DNA of 64,000 bases from JABMOV01 sp964344305 (lineage in GTDB: Bacteria > Fidelibacterota > Marinisomatia > Marinisomatales > JABMOV01): positions 20,550 through 84,549 of the forward strand of contig CAYFMT010000009.1 in the NCBI GenBank assembly GCA_964344305.1, written 5' to 3'. Below the pieces are notes generated by a model. It did not search any database, had not been told where the DNA came from, and saw nothing but the letters and a program-made list of their open reading frames with translations. Shown here piece after piece: positions 8,319-16,430 of this stretch (position 1 is its first letter; the number at the start of each line of letters is the position of its first letter). Both the position numbers and the translations under genes were made by a program.

Positions 8319-9461
8319 ATGACGCCTCCCATTTCCGTCGTATTTGACGCCTACCATTTATATCATTTGCCCCAGTTTGACCCTGTCATCGATCTTCTGA
8401 AAAATGATTCCCGTTTTAAGGTGTATCTCACCATATCCAATAGCATTGAACCGGAAGAATACGCTGTGGCAAAAAAAATAGTGTCACAAAAAGGTGTTGA
8501 AGTTATTTTAGCAGATAATCCTTCAGATCGAAGATCTGGAGTCCAATCTGTCAATCCAGATTGGTTTATCTGTGGGTGGTCCCGATACGGTATCGATGGG
8601 TTTGTCAGGGACAATACCATGGTGGGAATGATTTACCATGGGATAGGCGTTAAACCATCTTACTGGCGTGACAATCATAAAAGACTGGATGTACGGTTCG
8701 TGGAAGGCGATTTCAGGGACAAGCAGCTCAAGGAAAAAGGAGTACACACAAAAACTGTCCTGACAGGATTTCCAAAGCTGGATCCATTGTTTAACGATTC
8801 CCTGCCAAAAGCAAAAGATATGGTTGAGAACCTTAGACTCGATCCCAACAAAAAAACCATCCTTTATGCCCCAACATTCTACCCAAGTTCTTTTGAAAAA
8901 CTGTGGAAACAGTTCATTCCCCTGGAAGAATACAATATCATTATCAAATTGCACAGCTGGGTCAATTTCTTGAAATCATTTGGAGGTGTAAATCTCACCC
9001 CCCAGCTGAACATTGCACGACGCCTTTCCAAAACGTACCCTCATATTTACCTGGCACCGGGGGAGGATTACAATATCATTCCATACCTTCATATGTCGGA
9101 TATTCTCATCACGGAAGCATCGTCAACCATCTATGAGATGCATGCTGTGAAAAAGCCCGTGATCGTCTGTGACTTTTATAAGCTCAGGGCATCTCACAGA
9201 CTTCAAAAAAAGCGCCTGTTTAATAAACGTCTTGATAAGGAAATGGTGGAGGAACTCACCCAGTACTGTCTTCACATGAAAACCCCCAGGGATGCCCGAC
9301 GCGTGATCCGCCAAGCCCTGGAGGATCATTCTTTAGTAAACAATCCATCATTCGATGACTTTATGAAGGACATGCTCTTTCAGTTCGATGGGAAAAGTTC
9401 TGAAAGAATAAGGGATTTTATGTTGCAGTACACAAACAGAGGCTTGTTCAATGACCGTTAA
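8319..9461 (+). CDS. CDP-glycerol glycerophosphotransferase-like enzyme (copy 1)
   Basis: The 380-residue protein has the shape of the TagB/TagF-like CDP-glycerol:poly(glycerophosphate) glycerophosphotransferase family (GT-B fold), which transfers polyol phosphate from a CDP-polyol to a growing chain. Key blocks are MIYHGIGVKPSYW (equivalent of the catalytic-His WHG...K), ILYAPTFYPSSFE, IIIKLHSW (second conserved His), DILITEASSTIYE (the D...SS motif) and KPVIVCDFYK, with FDGKSSERIRDF near the C-terminus. There is no signal peptide or membrane helix, so it acts at the cytoplasmic face. Two more members lie at 12012 and 13036. The donor could be CDP-glycerol, CDP-ribitol or another CDP-alcohol; sequence alone does not decide. 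Confidence 0.8.
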   Translation: MTPPISVVFDAYHLYHLPQFDPVIDLLKNDSRFKVYLTISNSIEPEEYAVAKKIVSQKGVEVILADNPSDRRSGVQSVNPDWFICGWSRYGIDGFVRDNTMVGMIYHGIGVKPSYWRDNHKRLDVRFVEGDFRDKQLKEKGVHTKTVLTGFPKLDPLFNDSLPKAKDMVENLRLDPNKKTILYAPTFYPSSFEKLWKQFIPLEEYNIIIKLHSWVNFLKSFGGVNLTPQLNIARRLSKTYPHIYLAPGEDYNIIPYLHMSDILITEASSTIYEMHAVKKPVIVCDFYKLRASHRLQKKRLFNKRLDKEMVEELTQYCLHMKTPRDARRVIRQALEDHSLVNNPSFDDFMKDMLFQFDGKSSERIRDFMLQYTNRGLFNDR

Positions 9462-10194
9462 GGAACGATATCTACTGCTTAAAAACCGACAGGCTAAGGA
9501 TTGGTGGACGGCCACATTCGGGGACCCATTTTCCTGGTGGATTCTGGCAGTAATTGGCGATCAAAAGTGGGTCACACCAAATGGGCTCACCATCCTGTCA
9601 TTTTTCGCCAAACTGGTTCCTGCACTCATGTTTATTCAAGGGGATCGTTCCATAGTGATTTGGGCCGTTATCATCCTGCAGATAGGTCAAATTCTCGATA
9701 GCATGGATGGAAACCTGGCGCGATATCGGCATGTCTCCAGTTCTCTGGGAAGCTTCCTGGACAAAATTCTGGATGGATTTGGGCTGCTGCTGGTACTCAG
9801 CGGTGTATCCTGGTATGCATTTAATCATGGGGCAGAAGCCTACTACCTGATCCTGGGTCCAATGGCTGCAGGTTTTTACCTCGTGATCTGCTATATTTAC
9901 TGGGTGGTTGCATACACGGATATAAAACACCATGGGGAACTGAGGAAGGTGAAGCCCGGGAAAAATGTGCGATCATTGGAATCTATCCCGGTGTGGAAAT
10001 ATATCCTGAACGGACAAAAGAAAATTCTCTATTTCAATCAGGCTGATTTCTATTTCTGGATTGGCTTGTTCATGATTCTGGATAAACCGAAGATCCTGAT
10101 CTGGATGTTTGTGGTTCTTCTTGGGCGAAAAGTAATAGTGCGATTCTTCAACCGAGCGAGATACCTCAAACAATTGGAGGCCTCGTATGATTAA
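9451..10194 (+). CDS. CDP-alcohol phosphatidyltransferase family enzyme
   Basis: This is a 247-residue integral membrane enzyme. It shows the complete family motif D-x2-D-G-x2-A-R-x8-G-x3-D-x3-D: DSMDGNLAR (about 84-92), then GSFLDKILD eight residues on. Such enzymes displace CMP from a CDP-alcohol by a second alcohol, as in phosphatidylinositol-phosphate, archaetidyl or di-myo-inositol phosphate synthesis. It overlaps the preceding glycerophosphotransferase-like gene by 11 bases and the following nucleotidyltransferase gene by 8, so the three are translated together. A cytidylyltransferase coupled to this family recalls the IPCT-DIPP synthase pair of thermophiles, but here the setting points to a lipid or polymer phosphodiester. 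The substrate is unresolved. Confidence 0.85.
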   Translation: MTVKERYLLLKNRQAKDWWTATFGDPFSWWILAVIGDQKWVTPNGLTILSFFAKLVPALMFIQGDRSIVIWAVIILQIGQILDSMDGNLARYRHVSSSLGSFLDKILDGFGLLLVLSGVSWYAFNHGAEAYYLILGPMAAGFYLVICYIYWVVAYTDIKHHGELRKVKPGKNVRSLESIPVWKYILNGQKKILYFNQADFYFWIGLFMILDKPKILIWMFVVLLGRKVIVRFFNRARYLKQLEASYD

Positions 10195-10915
10195 AACGGC
10201 CGTCATTCTTGCAGCCGGAAGGGGTAGCCGTTTAGGTCCCTACACGGAAGCCATCCCCAAATGTCTGGTAGAAGTTGGAGGGATATCCATCCTGGATCGC
10301 ATGTTGAAGATTCTGAATGTTTCTGGAGTAAAAAAAGTGATCATGGTACTGGGATATCGTTCTGATTCCATCCTAAATCAGGTAGAATCATGGCGCCAAT
10401 CACTGGATATTGTGACTATTATAAATCATGAATGGGAAACCACTAACAATGTACTTTCTCTTCAAAAAGCAATCCCGGAAATCCACGAGGATTTTTACCT
10501 TTTAGAGAGTGATCTTGTGTTTACTCAGGATATTTTTAAAAAGATGAATGGTCCCGATCGCATCGCTGTGAGCGCTTACCTGCCTACCATGAATGGTACC
10601 GGTGTGGTTTTGAATCAGAAAAACCAGGTAACAACCATGTTTGCCAATAGTGAATATGAATTAGTCCCCGGGGAAAAATACAAAACAGTGAACATCTATA
10701 GTTTCAGCTTTGATCGATTTAACTCTGTCATTGCACCTGAAATACAAACGCTGCTGGATGGAAAACAGATGCAGGCGTATTATGAACTTGGATTTTCTCA
10801 CGCCATAAGGAAGGGCTTGTACACATTCGATGGTGTGGATTTTTCAGAAGCCAGATGGTGTGAGATTGATACAGAAGAAGATTTGCTACAAGCAGAAAAA
10901 CTGTTTCCGGGCTAG
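10187..10915 (+). CDS. LicC-like nucleotidyltransferase (probably a phospho-alcohol cytidylyltransferase)
   Basis: The 242-residue protein begins with the nucleotide-binding motif AVILAAGRGSRLGPYTEAIPKCL, the signature of the nucleotidyltransferase superfamily (MobA/LicC/RmlA). Internal features are INHEWETTNNVLSL, the metal-binding LLESDLVF, KTVNIYSFS and the C-terminal WCEIDTEEDLLQAE, which together are typical of LicC and phosphonate or inositol-phosphate cytidylyltransferases. A Shine-Dalgarno GGAGG lies before ATG 10187. It overlaps the CDP-alcohol transferase gene by 8 bases, so a CDP-alcohol made here is the natural substrate for that enzyme and for the glycerophosphotransferase-like proteins. 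A second paralogue is at 14144. Confidence 0.82.
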   Translation: MIKTAVILAAGRGSRLGPYTEAIPKCLVEVGGISILDRMLKILNVSGVKKVIMVLGYRSDSILNQVESWRQSLDIVTIINHEWETTNNVLSLQKAIPEIHEDFYLLESDLVFTQDIFKKMNGPDRIAVSAYLPTMNGTGVVLNQKNQVTTMFANSEYELVPGEKYKTVNIYSFSFDRFNSVIAPEIQTLLDGKQMQAYYELGFSHAIRKGLYTFDGVDFSEARWCEIDTEEDLLQAEKLFPG

Positions 10916-10916
10916 A

Positions 10917-11912
10917 CTATTCCCTGTAGGCAATCTCCCCTAAATAAAACCAGCTTAGAATTCTATCCAACCATTTTACGAAGAGTCTTTGTGACTCATA
11001 ACCACATGCCATGACATGATACTGAAGTCGTCGAAACATGGGTAGCTGTACCTGAGAATCCGCTAAGTATCCATGATGAGCGAGTTCTTTCCTTGCCATG
11101 CGATTGAAAATCTCCAATTCCCATTGATCCAGTTCCAGCTGTCCTCGACCAATGGATTGAGGAGTCACTTCATTTTGAGTTTGGCTGTGCCACTGATGTT
11201 TGTATTCAGGAACAGCTGTCTTTGCCGTACCCTGAAACTGAAGCATGGATGCATCAAATGGCTCATCGATAAACTGACATATCTTCCTGAGCCATGTTTC
11301 CGTATTTGCAACCAGGTCTTCATACTTCAGTTCAAAAAACTGATTTTTTGGGATATTTTTCCCAGCTTTGTTTCCGTTTCTGATGGCCTCACGCCAGTTT
11401 AACATGGAATAGATGGATGATTTTTTCCACCAGGGCATTTTTTTCAATGATGCCACACTATCACGTCCATCACGAACAATATGAATAATTTTTGCTGAAG
11501 GGAATAAGGAAAGAAGTTGCGGAAGGTATTTTATATAATAGGGTCGCTTGTCCCCCCAGCGAATTTTACCCTGCTGCAAAGAATACCGACGGAAGATAAC
11601 GGAAACAAAACTCCCCAGGGTCGGGGGACAGTTATTCAAGTCTGTTCTTACCTTATCCCAGTCCAGATTCAGATCCACAAGTTTTGTGTTGCGATTATGG
11701 TTTTTTGAAAACCATTGAATAAGTTTTTCCCTGTTTTGGTTTTTTTCTAAAGCACCAAATTGCAGGCGACGCTTCCATAGCTTTTTCAGAAACTTTGTCT
11801 GTGGTGGAATGGCGATTTCCGGGTGGGAATGAAGCATAAGCCTGAGTAGGGTGGTTCCCGATCGTTCACACCCCACAATAAAGATGGGAGGTTTTTCCAT
11901 GGATTTATCCAT
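10917..11912 (-). CDS. Sulfotransferase family protein
   Basis: The 331-residue protein opens with IFIVGCERSGTTLLRLMLHS (about 10-29), the 5'-phosphosulfate loop of PAPS-dependent sulfotransferases. It also has KIIHIVRDGRDSVASLKKMPWW (about 140), which contains the 3'-phosphate-binding Arg and Ser. FFELKYEDLVANTETWLRKICQFIDEPF is the usual third block. It has no signal peptide. It is the only minus-strand gene in the polymer cluster, and its stop lies one base from the stop of the nucleotidyltransferase gene. The cluster context suggests it sulfates the polymer or its lipid or sugar head. Other sulfotransferase-fold substrates cannot be excluded. The second Met (residue 5) is an alternative start. 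Confidence 0.88.
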   Translation of the reverse strand: MDKSMEKPPIFIVGCERSGTTLLRLMLHSHPEIAIPPQTKFLKKLWKRRLQFGALEKNQNREKLIQWFSKNHNRNTKLVDLNLDWDKVRTDLNNCPPTLGSFVSVIFRRYSLQQGKIRWGDKRPYYIKYLPQLLSLFPSAKIIHIVRDGRDSVASLKKMPWWKKSSIYSMLNWREAIRNGNKAGKNIPKNQFFELKYEDLVANTETWLRKICQFIDEPFDASMLQFQGTAKTAVPEYKHQWHSQTQNEVTPQSIGRGQLELDQWELEIFNRMARKELAHHGYLADSQVQLPMFRRLQYHVMACGYESQRLFVKWLDRILSWFYLGEIAYRE

Positions 11913-12011
11913 GGGTCAAATTAGAGTGGATTTGATTTACGATACAAATACGGTAAGTTTTTCTATGCCTAACAACTGCAAAATTTCAGTCAAGAATGGG
12001 AAATATAAAGT

Positions 12012-13034
12012 ATGAAATTCCTGCTTCTCGCGACCAAACCCTATTCTATTGCTGTCCTGACCCCCATATTTGATGTAGTCAATCAACGAAAAGAAGATGA
12101 AGTCCGATGGTTTGTGGGGAAAAACATAGACCATATCCCATTACCGGGGAAGCGGCTGAAAACCACTGCAGAGGTCAATGAATTCCATCCTCATGCAGTG
12201 ATCGTACCGGGTAATGTGGTACCTCACTTCTGGCCGGGGATCAAGGTACAGATCTTTCATGGGATGGGTGAAGAAAAACGGGGCCATTATCGCATAACGG
12301 GTTTTTTTGATCTTTATTGTACTCCAGGACCACACATGACGGAAGCATTCCTTCCTTTACAGAAAAAACATAACACGTTCCTGGTGAAAGAAACGGGTTG
12401 GTCCAAGCTGGATATGGTATCCCGTTTGAAAGAAACCACCTCCCATCTACGTGAGAGCTATTTTCCCAATGACAACCCCATTATTCTTTTTGCCCCAACG
12501 TTCAGCCCTCGGTATTCATCTTTTTCCCACCTGTTCCCTGTCATTAAAGATATGGTCAATGAACCCATCAACTGGCTTATCAAATTTCATGATCTCATGG
12601 ATAAGGAAAGCGTCATCCGGGCACGATCCCTGGAATCCCCAACATTCAAGGTTGTAAAATCAGACAATATTCTTCCACTTATGTCAGCATCCCACCTCAT
12701 GGTAGCCGATACATCTTCCGTGACCTATGAGTATATGATGTTTGACAAGCCCATTATTACGTACAAGGCAACCACACGGAAGGATAAAGGAATCAATCTG
12801 GAATCATCCTCAGAATTAAGATCCGCCATTTATCATGGACTGGAACACCCGGAAGACTACGCCCACATACGAAAACAATACCTTGATGTACTTCATCCAT
12901 ACAATGATGGGAATTCCTCTGAGCGTATTGTGGAAGCCATTAGGGAGACCATCAAATCCAATGGAATAAATTCTATAAAGAAAAAACGCCCTTCGTGGAT
13001 TCGAAAACGCCAGGTGAGGAAACTGTTTCCATAG
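12012..13034 (+). CDS. CDP-glycerol glycerophosphotransferase-like enzyme (copy 2)
   Basis: The 340-residue protein is a divergent member of the same family as the genes at 8319 and 13036. It has VQIFHGMGEEKRGHYRI in place of the HG(I/T)...K block, ILFAPTFSPRYSSF, WLIKFHDLMD (second His kept), LMVADTSSVTYEYM (D-x-SS motif) and GNSSERIVEAI near the end. The C-terminal tail is very basic (KKKRPSWIRKRQVRK), which could hold it to the membrane surface. It starts a new plus-strand run after the sulfotransferase and is followed one base later by copy 3. The donor is unknown. The three copies are too different to be recent duplicates, so they may add different units or act at different steps. Confidence 0.75.
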   Translation: MKFLLLATKPYSIAVLTPIFDVVNQRKEDEVRWFVGKNIDHIPLPGKRLKTTAEVNEFHPHAVIVPGNVVPHFWPGIKVQIFHGMGEEKRGHYRITGFFDLYCTPGPHMTEAFLPLQKKHNTFLVKETGWSKLDMVSRLKETTSHLRESYFPNDNPIILFAPTFSPRYSSFSHLFPVIKDMVNEPINWLIKFHDLMDKESVIRARSLESPTFKVVKSDNILPLMSASHLMVADTSSVTYEYMMFDKPIITYKATTRKDKGINLESSSELRSAIYHGLEHPEDYAHIRKQYLDVLHPYNDGNSSERIVEAIRETIKSNGINSIKKKRPSWIRKRQVRKLFP

Positions 13035-13035
13035 C

Positions 13036-14103
13036 ATGAAGATACTGTTTGAACATCATCACCTGTATTATTTGCCGCAATTCCTGCCCATCATTTCTTA
13101 CCTTATGGAATCAGGAGAACATGAGATTACGTTATCCATCAGTCAGAATTCATCGCAAATAGAACAGGATCAATTCAGGGTAGAATGCGCAACCCTCAAT
13201 CTGAACTGCGTTTTAGCTGAGAATGAAGGATCCAGACATAAACGCCTGGTTGACATGGCATTCGACATAATTTTCATTGGAAATACAGGCGTGATTGATA
13301 AGATTGCACACAAACGCAGCTGTGTTGTCATGGTGTATCACGGTATTGGACTGAAGCAATCTTATTACAATGATATCCCGAAACGAGCAGATATCATCGC
13401 ATTGGAATCCCCCGACAGACTTCCTATGCTGGAAAAGCATAGTGCTCATAAAATTGTATGCGGTTTTACAAAACTGGATGGGTTGGATCACCCCGTAGAT
13501 ATGCCACATAATTACAAGGAACACAAAGGTCCTGTCCTGCTGTATGCTCCGACATTCTACCCCTCGTCACTGGAACTGACCATGCCCGTTCTTGCTGCGC
13601 TGGGTCACCCAATAACCATTTGGGTGAAACTCCATCCATTCAGCTGGACAAAGAAAAAATACCGTCATCACGTTCCTCTGGTCAAGGAATGCATTAAAAA
13701 GAATACTCGAATCCAATTAGTGGAAGCAAACAGGATAAATATCGTTCCACTTTATCATGAATCCGATATGCTGTTAACAGATGTGTCATCTACCATGTTT
13801 GAATATTTGGCCACAGAAAAGCCCATCATCCAGACGGATTATTTTTCATTCAGGTTTAAACACAGACTATTTCCAAAACTCATTCAAAAACGGATAGATG
13901 CACAGCGAGCACAATCCGTGGATTTCACACACCCAGTAAAAGAACCAGAAGACTTGGTTAAAACCATCCAACACGTTTTAGATAATCCAAATGAGTTATT
14001 GGAGAAGAGAATCCAGGGGAAACGGACCCATTTGTGGAAAGTAGACGGGTCGGCATCAAAACGGCTGGTAGATGGAATACTGTCCTTTCTGGGTAAAAAA
14101 TGA
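13036..14103 (+). CDS. CDP-glycerol glycerophosphotransferase-like enzyme (copy 3)
   Basis: The 355-residue protein starts with KILFEHHHLYYLPQFLPII, similar to the YHLYHLPQFDPVI opening of copy 1 at 8319. It keeps VMVYHGIGLKQSYYND, LLYAPTFYPSSLE, WVKLHPFSW, MLLTDVSSTMFEYL and KPIIQTDYFSFRFKHRLF. Copies 1 and 3 are therefore the closer pair, and copy 2 is the divergent one. The start codon follows the copy 2 stop by one base, so the two are probably co-transcribed and translationally coupled. The reaction is expected to be transfer of a polyol phosphate from a CDP-linked donor to a lipid- or glycan-linked chain at the cytoplasmic face. Confidence 0.78.
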   Translation: MKILFEHHHLYYLPQFLPIISYLMESGEHEITLSISQNSSQIEQDQFRVECATLNLNCVLAENEGSRHKRLVDMAFDIIFIGNTGVIDKIAHKRSCVVMVYHGIGLKQSYYNDIPKRADIIALESPDRLPMLEKHSAHKIVCGFTKLDGLDHPVDMPHNYKEHKGPVLLYAPTFYPSSLELTMPVLAALGHPITIWVKLHPFSWTKKKYRHHVPLVKECIKKNTRIQLVEANRINIVPLYHESDMLLTDVSSTMFEYLATEKPIIQTDYFSFRFKHRLFPKLIQKRIDAQRAQSVDFTHPVKEPEDLVKTIQHVLDNPNELLEKRIQGKRTHLWKVDGSASKRLVDGILSFLGKK

Positions 14104-14128
14104 CGCGTATGATTTCCACCTGAAAGCT

Positions 14129-14134
14129 TATAAT
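14129..14134 (+). promoter_or_regulatory. TATAAT -10-like box close to an ATG
   Basis: A perfect TATAAT lies 9 bases before the ATG at 14144 with no Shine-Dalgarno between, the same arrangement as at 1007-1012. It may start a leaderless transcript for the second nucleotidyltransferase and the DUF1015 gene. Confidence 0.3.
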
Positions 14135-14143
14135 TTTGCCCCC

Positions 14144-14872
14144 ATGAAAGCACTTATTTTAGCAGCAGGTGTCAGCAGACGGCTGTACCCGCTTACCTAT
14201 GATCAACCCAAATGTTTACTGGATGTCGGTCCAAAGAAAATCCTGGACTATCAATTGTCCGCCCTCACAAGTTTTGGCATCACCGATATCACTATGGTAC
14301 TGGGATATTACAGGGAAGCCATCATGGAATTTATCTCACAGAATTATCCACAGGTCCAATTGACACCGGTGATCAATCATCACTATTTTGAAACAAACAC
14401 TGCTGTTTCAGTGCAGCTGGCAATTGAAAAAGTGAATGAATCACCTTTTCTTCTTATGAATGCTGATGTTGTATACCCAAAACCCCTGTTAAAAACAGTC
14501 ATTGATTCACCTCATCCCACTGCCCTGGCAGTAGAAAAAAAGCGTTGCGGGGATGAAGAAGTGAAGGTGGTAGAAGGAAAAGAACGTCGTATTGTTGCCA
14601 TTGGAAAGAAACTCATCCAGGAAAATGCTCTGGGAGAATTCATCGGTGTGGCCAAAATGGACCCTGAATTTGGAAGCGCCTTCTCAAGATCACTGGAATC
14701 CCTGGTAAAAGCAGGAGGAGTTGAAGACTATTTCGAAGCGGCCATACATCCACTGCTGGACTCACACCCGGTGTTTTACGAGGATGTAACGGAATTCCCT
14801 TGCACGGAAGTGGATTTTAAAGAAGATCTTGAGACAGCAAGGGAAATTGTGTCATCCAGCCTGTATCACTAA
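14144..14872 (+). CDS. LicC-like nucleotidyltransferase (paralogue 2)
   Basis: With the ATG at 14144 the protein has 242 residues, the same length as the paralogue at 10187. It then starts MKALILAAGVSRRLYPLTYD with the motif directly at the N-terminus as the family requires, so an upstream in-frame ATG at 14072 inside the preceding gene is rejected. Other blocks are QPKCLLDVG, LGYYREAIMEF, INHHYFETNTAVSVQL, LLMNADVVYP (metal-binding Asp) and the C-terminal CTEVDFKEDLETARE, where the paralogue has WCEIDTEEDLLQAE. It probably activates a phospho-alcohol or sugar phosphate with CTP or another NTP. Having two such enzymes suggests two activated building blocks. Confidence 0.8.
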   Translation: MKALILAAGVSRRLYPLTYDQPKCLLDVGPKKILDYQLSALTSFGITDITMVLGYYREAIMEFISQNYPQVQLTPVINHHYFETNTAVSVQLAIEKVNESPFLLMNADVVYPKPLLKTVIDSPHPTALAVEKKRCGDEEVKVVEGKERRIVAIGKKLIQENALGEFIGVAKMDPEFGSAFSRSLESLVKAGGVEDYFEAAIHPLLDSHPVFYEDVTEFPCTEVDFKEDLETAREIVSSSLYH

Positions 14873-14881
14873 GGAATAACC

Positions 14882-16093
14882 ATGCCCAACATCCATCCTT
14901 TCAAAGCCTGGACATATAACCAGGATAAGATTCCCTCTTTAAACGATGTGGTGTCACCACCCTACGATGTGATTTCACCAGAGGATCAGGAGGCACTTTA
15001 TAACCTGTCTGAACACAACTTTGTTAGACTAATTCTTACCAAAGAAAAGGGAGAAAAACGATATTCCACCGCTACAACCACATTAGATCAATGGATGAAT
15101 GACGGTGTGGTCATCCAGGATGAAGAGGAAGCCATTTATTTTATTGAGCAATCATACAGTGTGGATGGCTCGCGAGTGACAAGAACTGGAATTATTGCAG
15201 AATTGGAAATTCAACCACTTGGTGAAGGCATACTGCCTCATGAACAAACCATTGAAAAGCATATCGATGACCGATACAAACTCATGGAATCCACCCGGAC
15301 CAACCTCGGTCAGATTTTCATGAGTTACAGGGATAGATCCAGGACAGTGGAATCCATCCATGGTGACCTTGAAAATGAAACACCTTTTATGACCTGCACC
15401 ACCAATGATGGGGTGGATGTAAATGTCTGGGCTTTAAGGGACAAAATCCGCATTAAAGAAATTCAAGAGATGCTGAAAAACACCAATGCCATCATTGCTG
15501 ATGGGCATCACCGGTATAAAACCGCCTATCGGTACAGCAGGGAATACCCGAATCTACCAGGAAGTAACCGTGTCATGGTGACACTGGTGAATGCCTACAA
15601 CCCGGGGATGCAGGTGCTTCCTACCCACAGAATTCTCAACGGTGTGAATAAACAATCAGCAGATGTGCTGGCAAATCTTGAAGAAGATTTTTCTATGTCT
15701 GAATGCAGGGATATGATGGAACCCCTATCCATCCTTGATAGCAATGCCATGCAATTCGGTCTGGTCAACCAGGATGAGAATAAAGCATGGATATTTACAT
15801 ACAAAGGAGAGGGGGATCTACTGGATGTGGCGGTACTCCATGATGTTCTACTGAAAAAAGGATTTAATCTCGATACCACACGACAGGAGGATTTGAAACA
15901 TTTCTCCTATTTAAGGGGGACAGCGTCACCGGAAAAATTCATTCAGGAGGAATCTTTCGAGTGGCTCATGCTGGTGAAACCACCCATACTGGATCAGATT
16001 TTTGATATTGCAGAAGATGGAGGCGTCATGCCTCAGAAATCCACCTTTTTCTACCCTAAAATGTATTCTGGAATTGTCTTTAGAAAATTCTGA
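14882..16093 (+). CDS. DUF1015 family protein (SerK/SbnI-related, possible small-molecule kinase)
   Basis: The 403-residue protein matches the usual DUF1015 length. The start PFKAWTYNQDKIPSLNDVVSPPYDVI is the family signature, and ADGHHRYKTAYRY (about 205-217) is the central conserved motif, with GTASPEKF and MPQKSTFFYPKMYSG at the C-terminus. Established relatives with the ParB-like fold, SerK of Thermococcus and SbnI of Staphylococcus, phosphorylate free serine. Whether this member does is unknown. It lies nine bases after the second nucleotidyltransferase gene with AAGGA before its ATG, so it closes the polymer operon and could supply a phosphorylated alcohol. That link is inference. Confidence 0.85.
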   Translation: MPNIHPFKAWTYNQDKIPSLNDVVSPPYDVISPEDQEALYNLSEHNFVRLILTKEKGEKRYSTATTTLDQWMNDGVVIQDEEEAIYFIEQSYSVDGSRVTRTGIIAELEIQPLGEGILPHEQTIEKHIDDRYKLMESTRTNLGQIFMSYRDRSRTVESIHGDLENETPFMTCTTNDGVDVNVWALRDKIRIKEIQEMLKNTNAIIADGHHRYKTAYRYSREYPNLPGSNRVMVTLVNAYNPGMQVLPTHRILNGVNKQSADVLANLEEDFSMSECRDMMEPLSILDSNAMQFGLVNQDENKAWIFTYKGEGDLLDVAVLHDVLLKKGFNLDTTRQEDLKHFSYLRGTASPEKFIQEESFEWLMLVKPPILDQIFDIAEDGGVMPQKSTFFYPKMYSGIVFRKF

Positions 16094-16430
16094 ACAAACC
16101 CGGTTCAGATATAAATTTTGATATTATCGAGATTTAACAGCATGCTTGTCCTATCAGTTAATTTTAATCCTGAACATCTTGTAGTAGGAGAAATCCATAC
16201 TCTCCATTAAAGTCTCTTGAATCTGCATTTCAAGCCTGTAATCCCTCATCTCGCTTTTCACATGTCGCCTCACGACTTCACGATCCCACCATCTGAAATT
16301 GACAACTGACTCTCGGTATTGCTTTTGCTTCCACTAAAATAAGATAAATTTCTCCTGTTTTCCTCGATTCGCATGGGTCCAAACCGGTAACTTTTCACAG
16401 ATTTTTTCACCGAAACACAAAGGATTCACA
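16094..16430. other. Intergenic region before maeB
   Basis: There is no gene in these 337 bases. 16250-16285 contains CACATGTCGCC, CTCACGACTTCACGATC, which are TCACG repeat words, and 16292-16312 has TTGACAACTGACTC words like those at 3640 and 5822. The last 10 bases hold AAGGA, a Shine-Dalgarno for maeB. No clean terminator follows the DUF1015 gene. Confidence 0.5.

Noticed and set aside
11073..11402. A plus-strand frame opposite the sulfotransferase
   Set aside because: Shadow of a gene with clear PAPS-binding motifs on the minus strand.
12012..14103. Two adjacent glycerophosphotransferase-like genes as one gene split by frameshift
   Set aside because: Each has its own complete set of family motifs and its own start codon, so they are two full genes.
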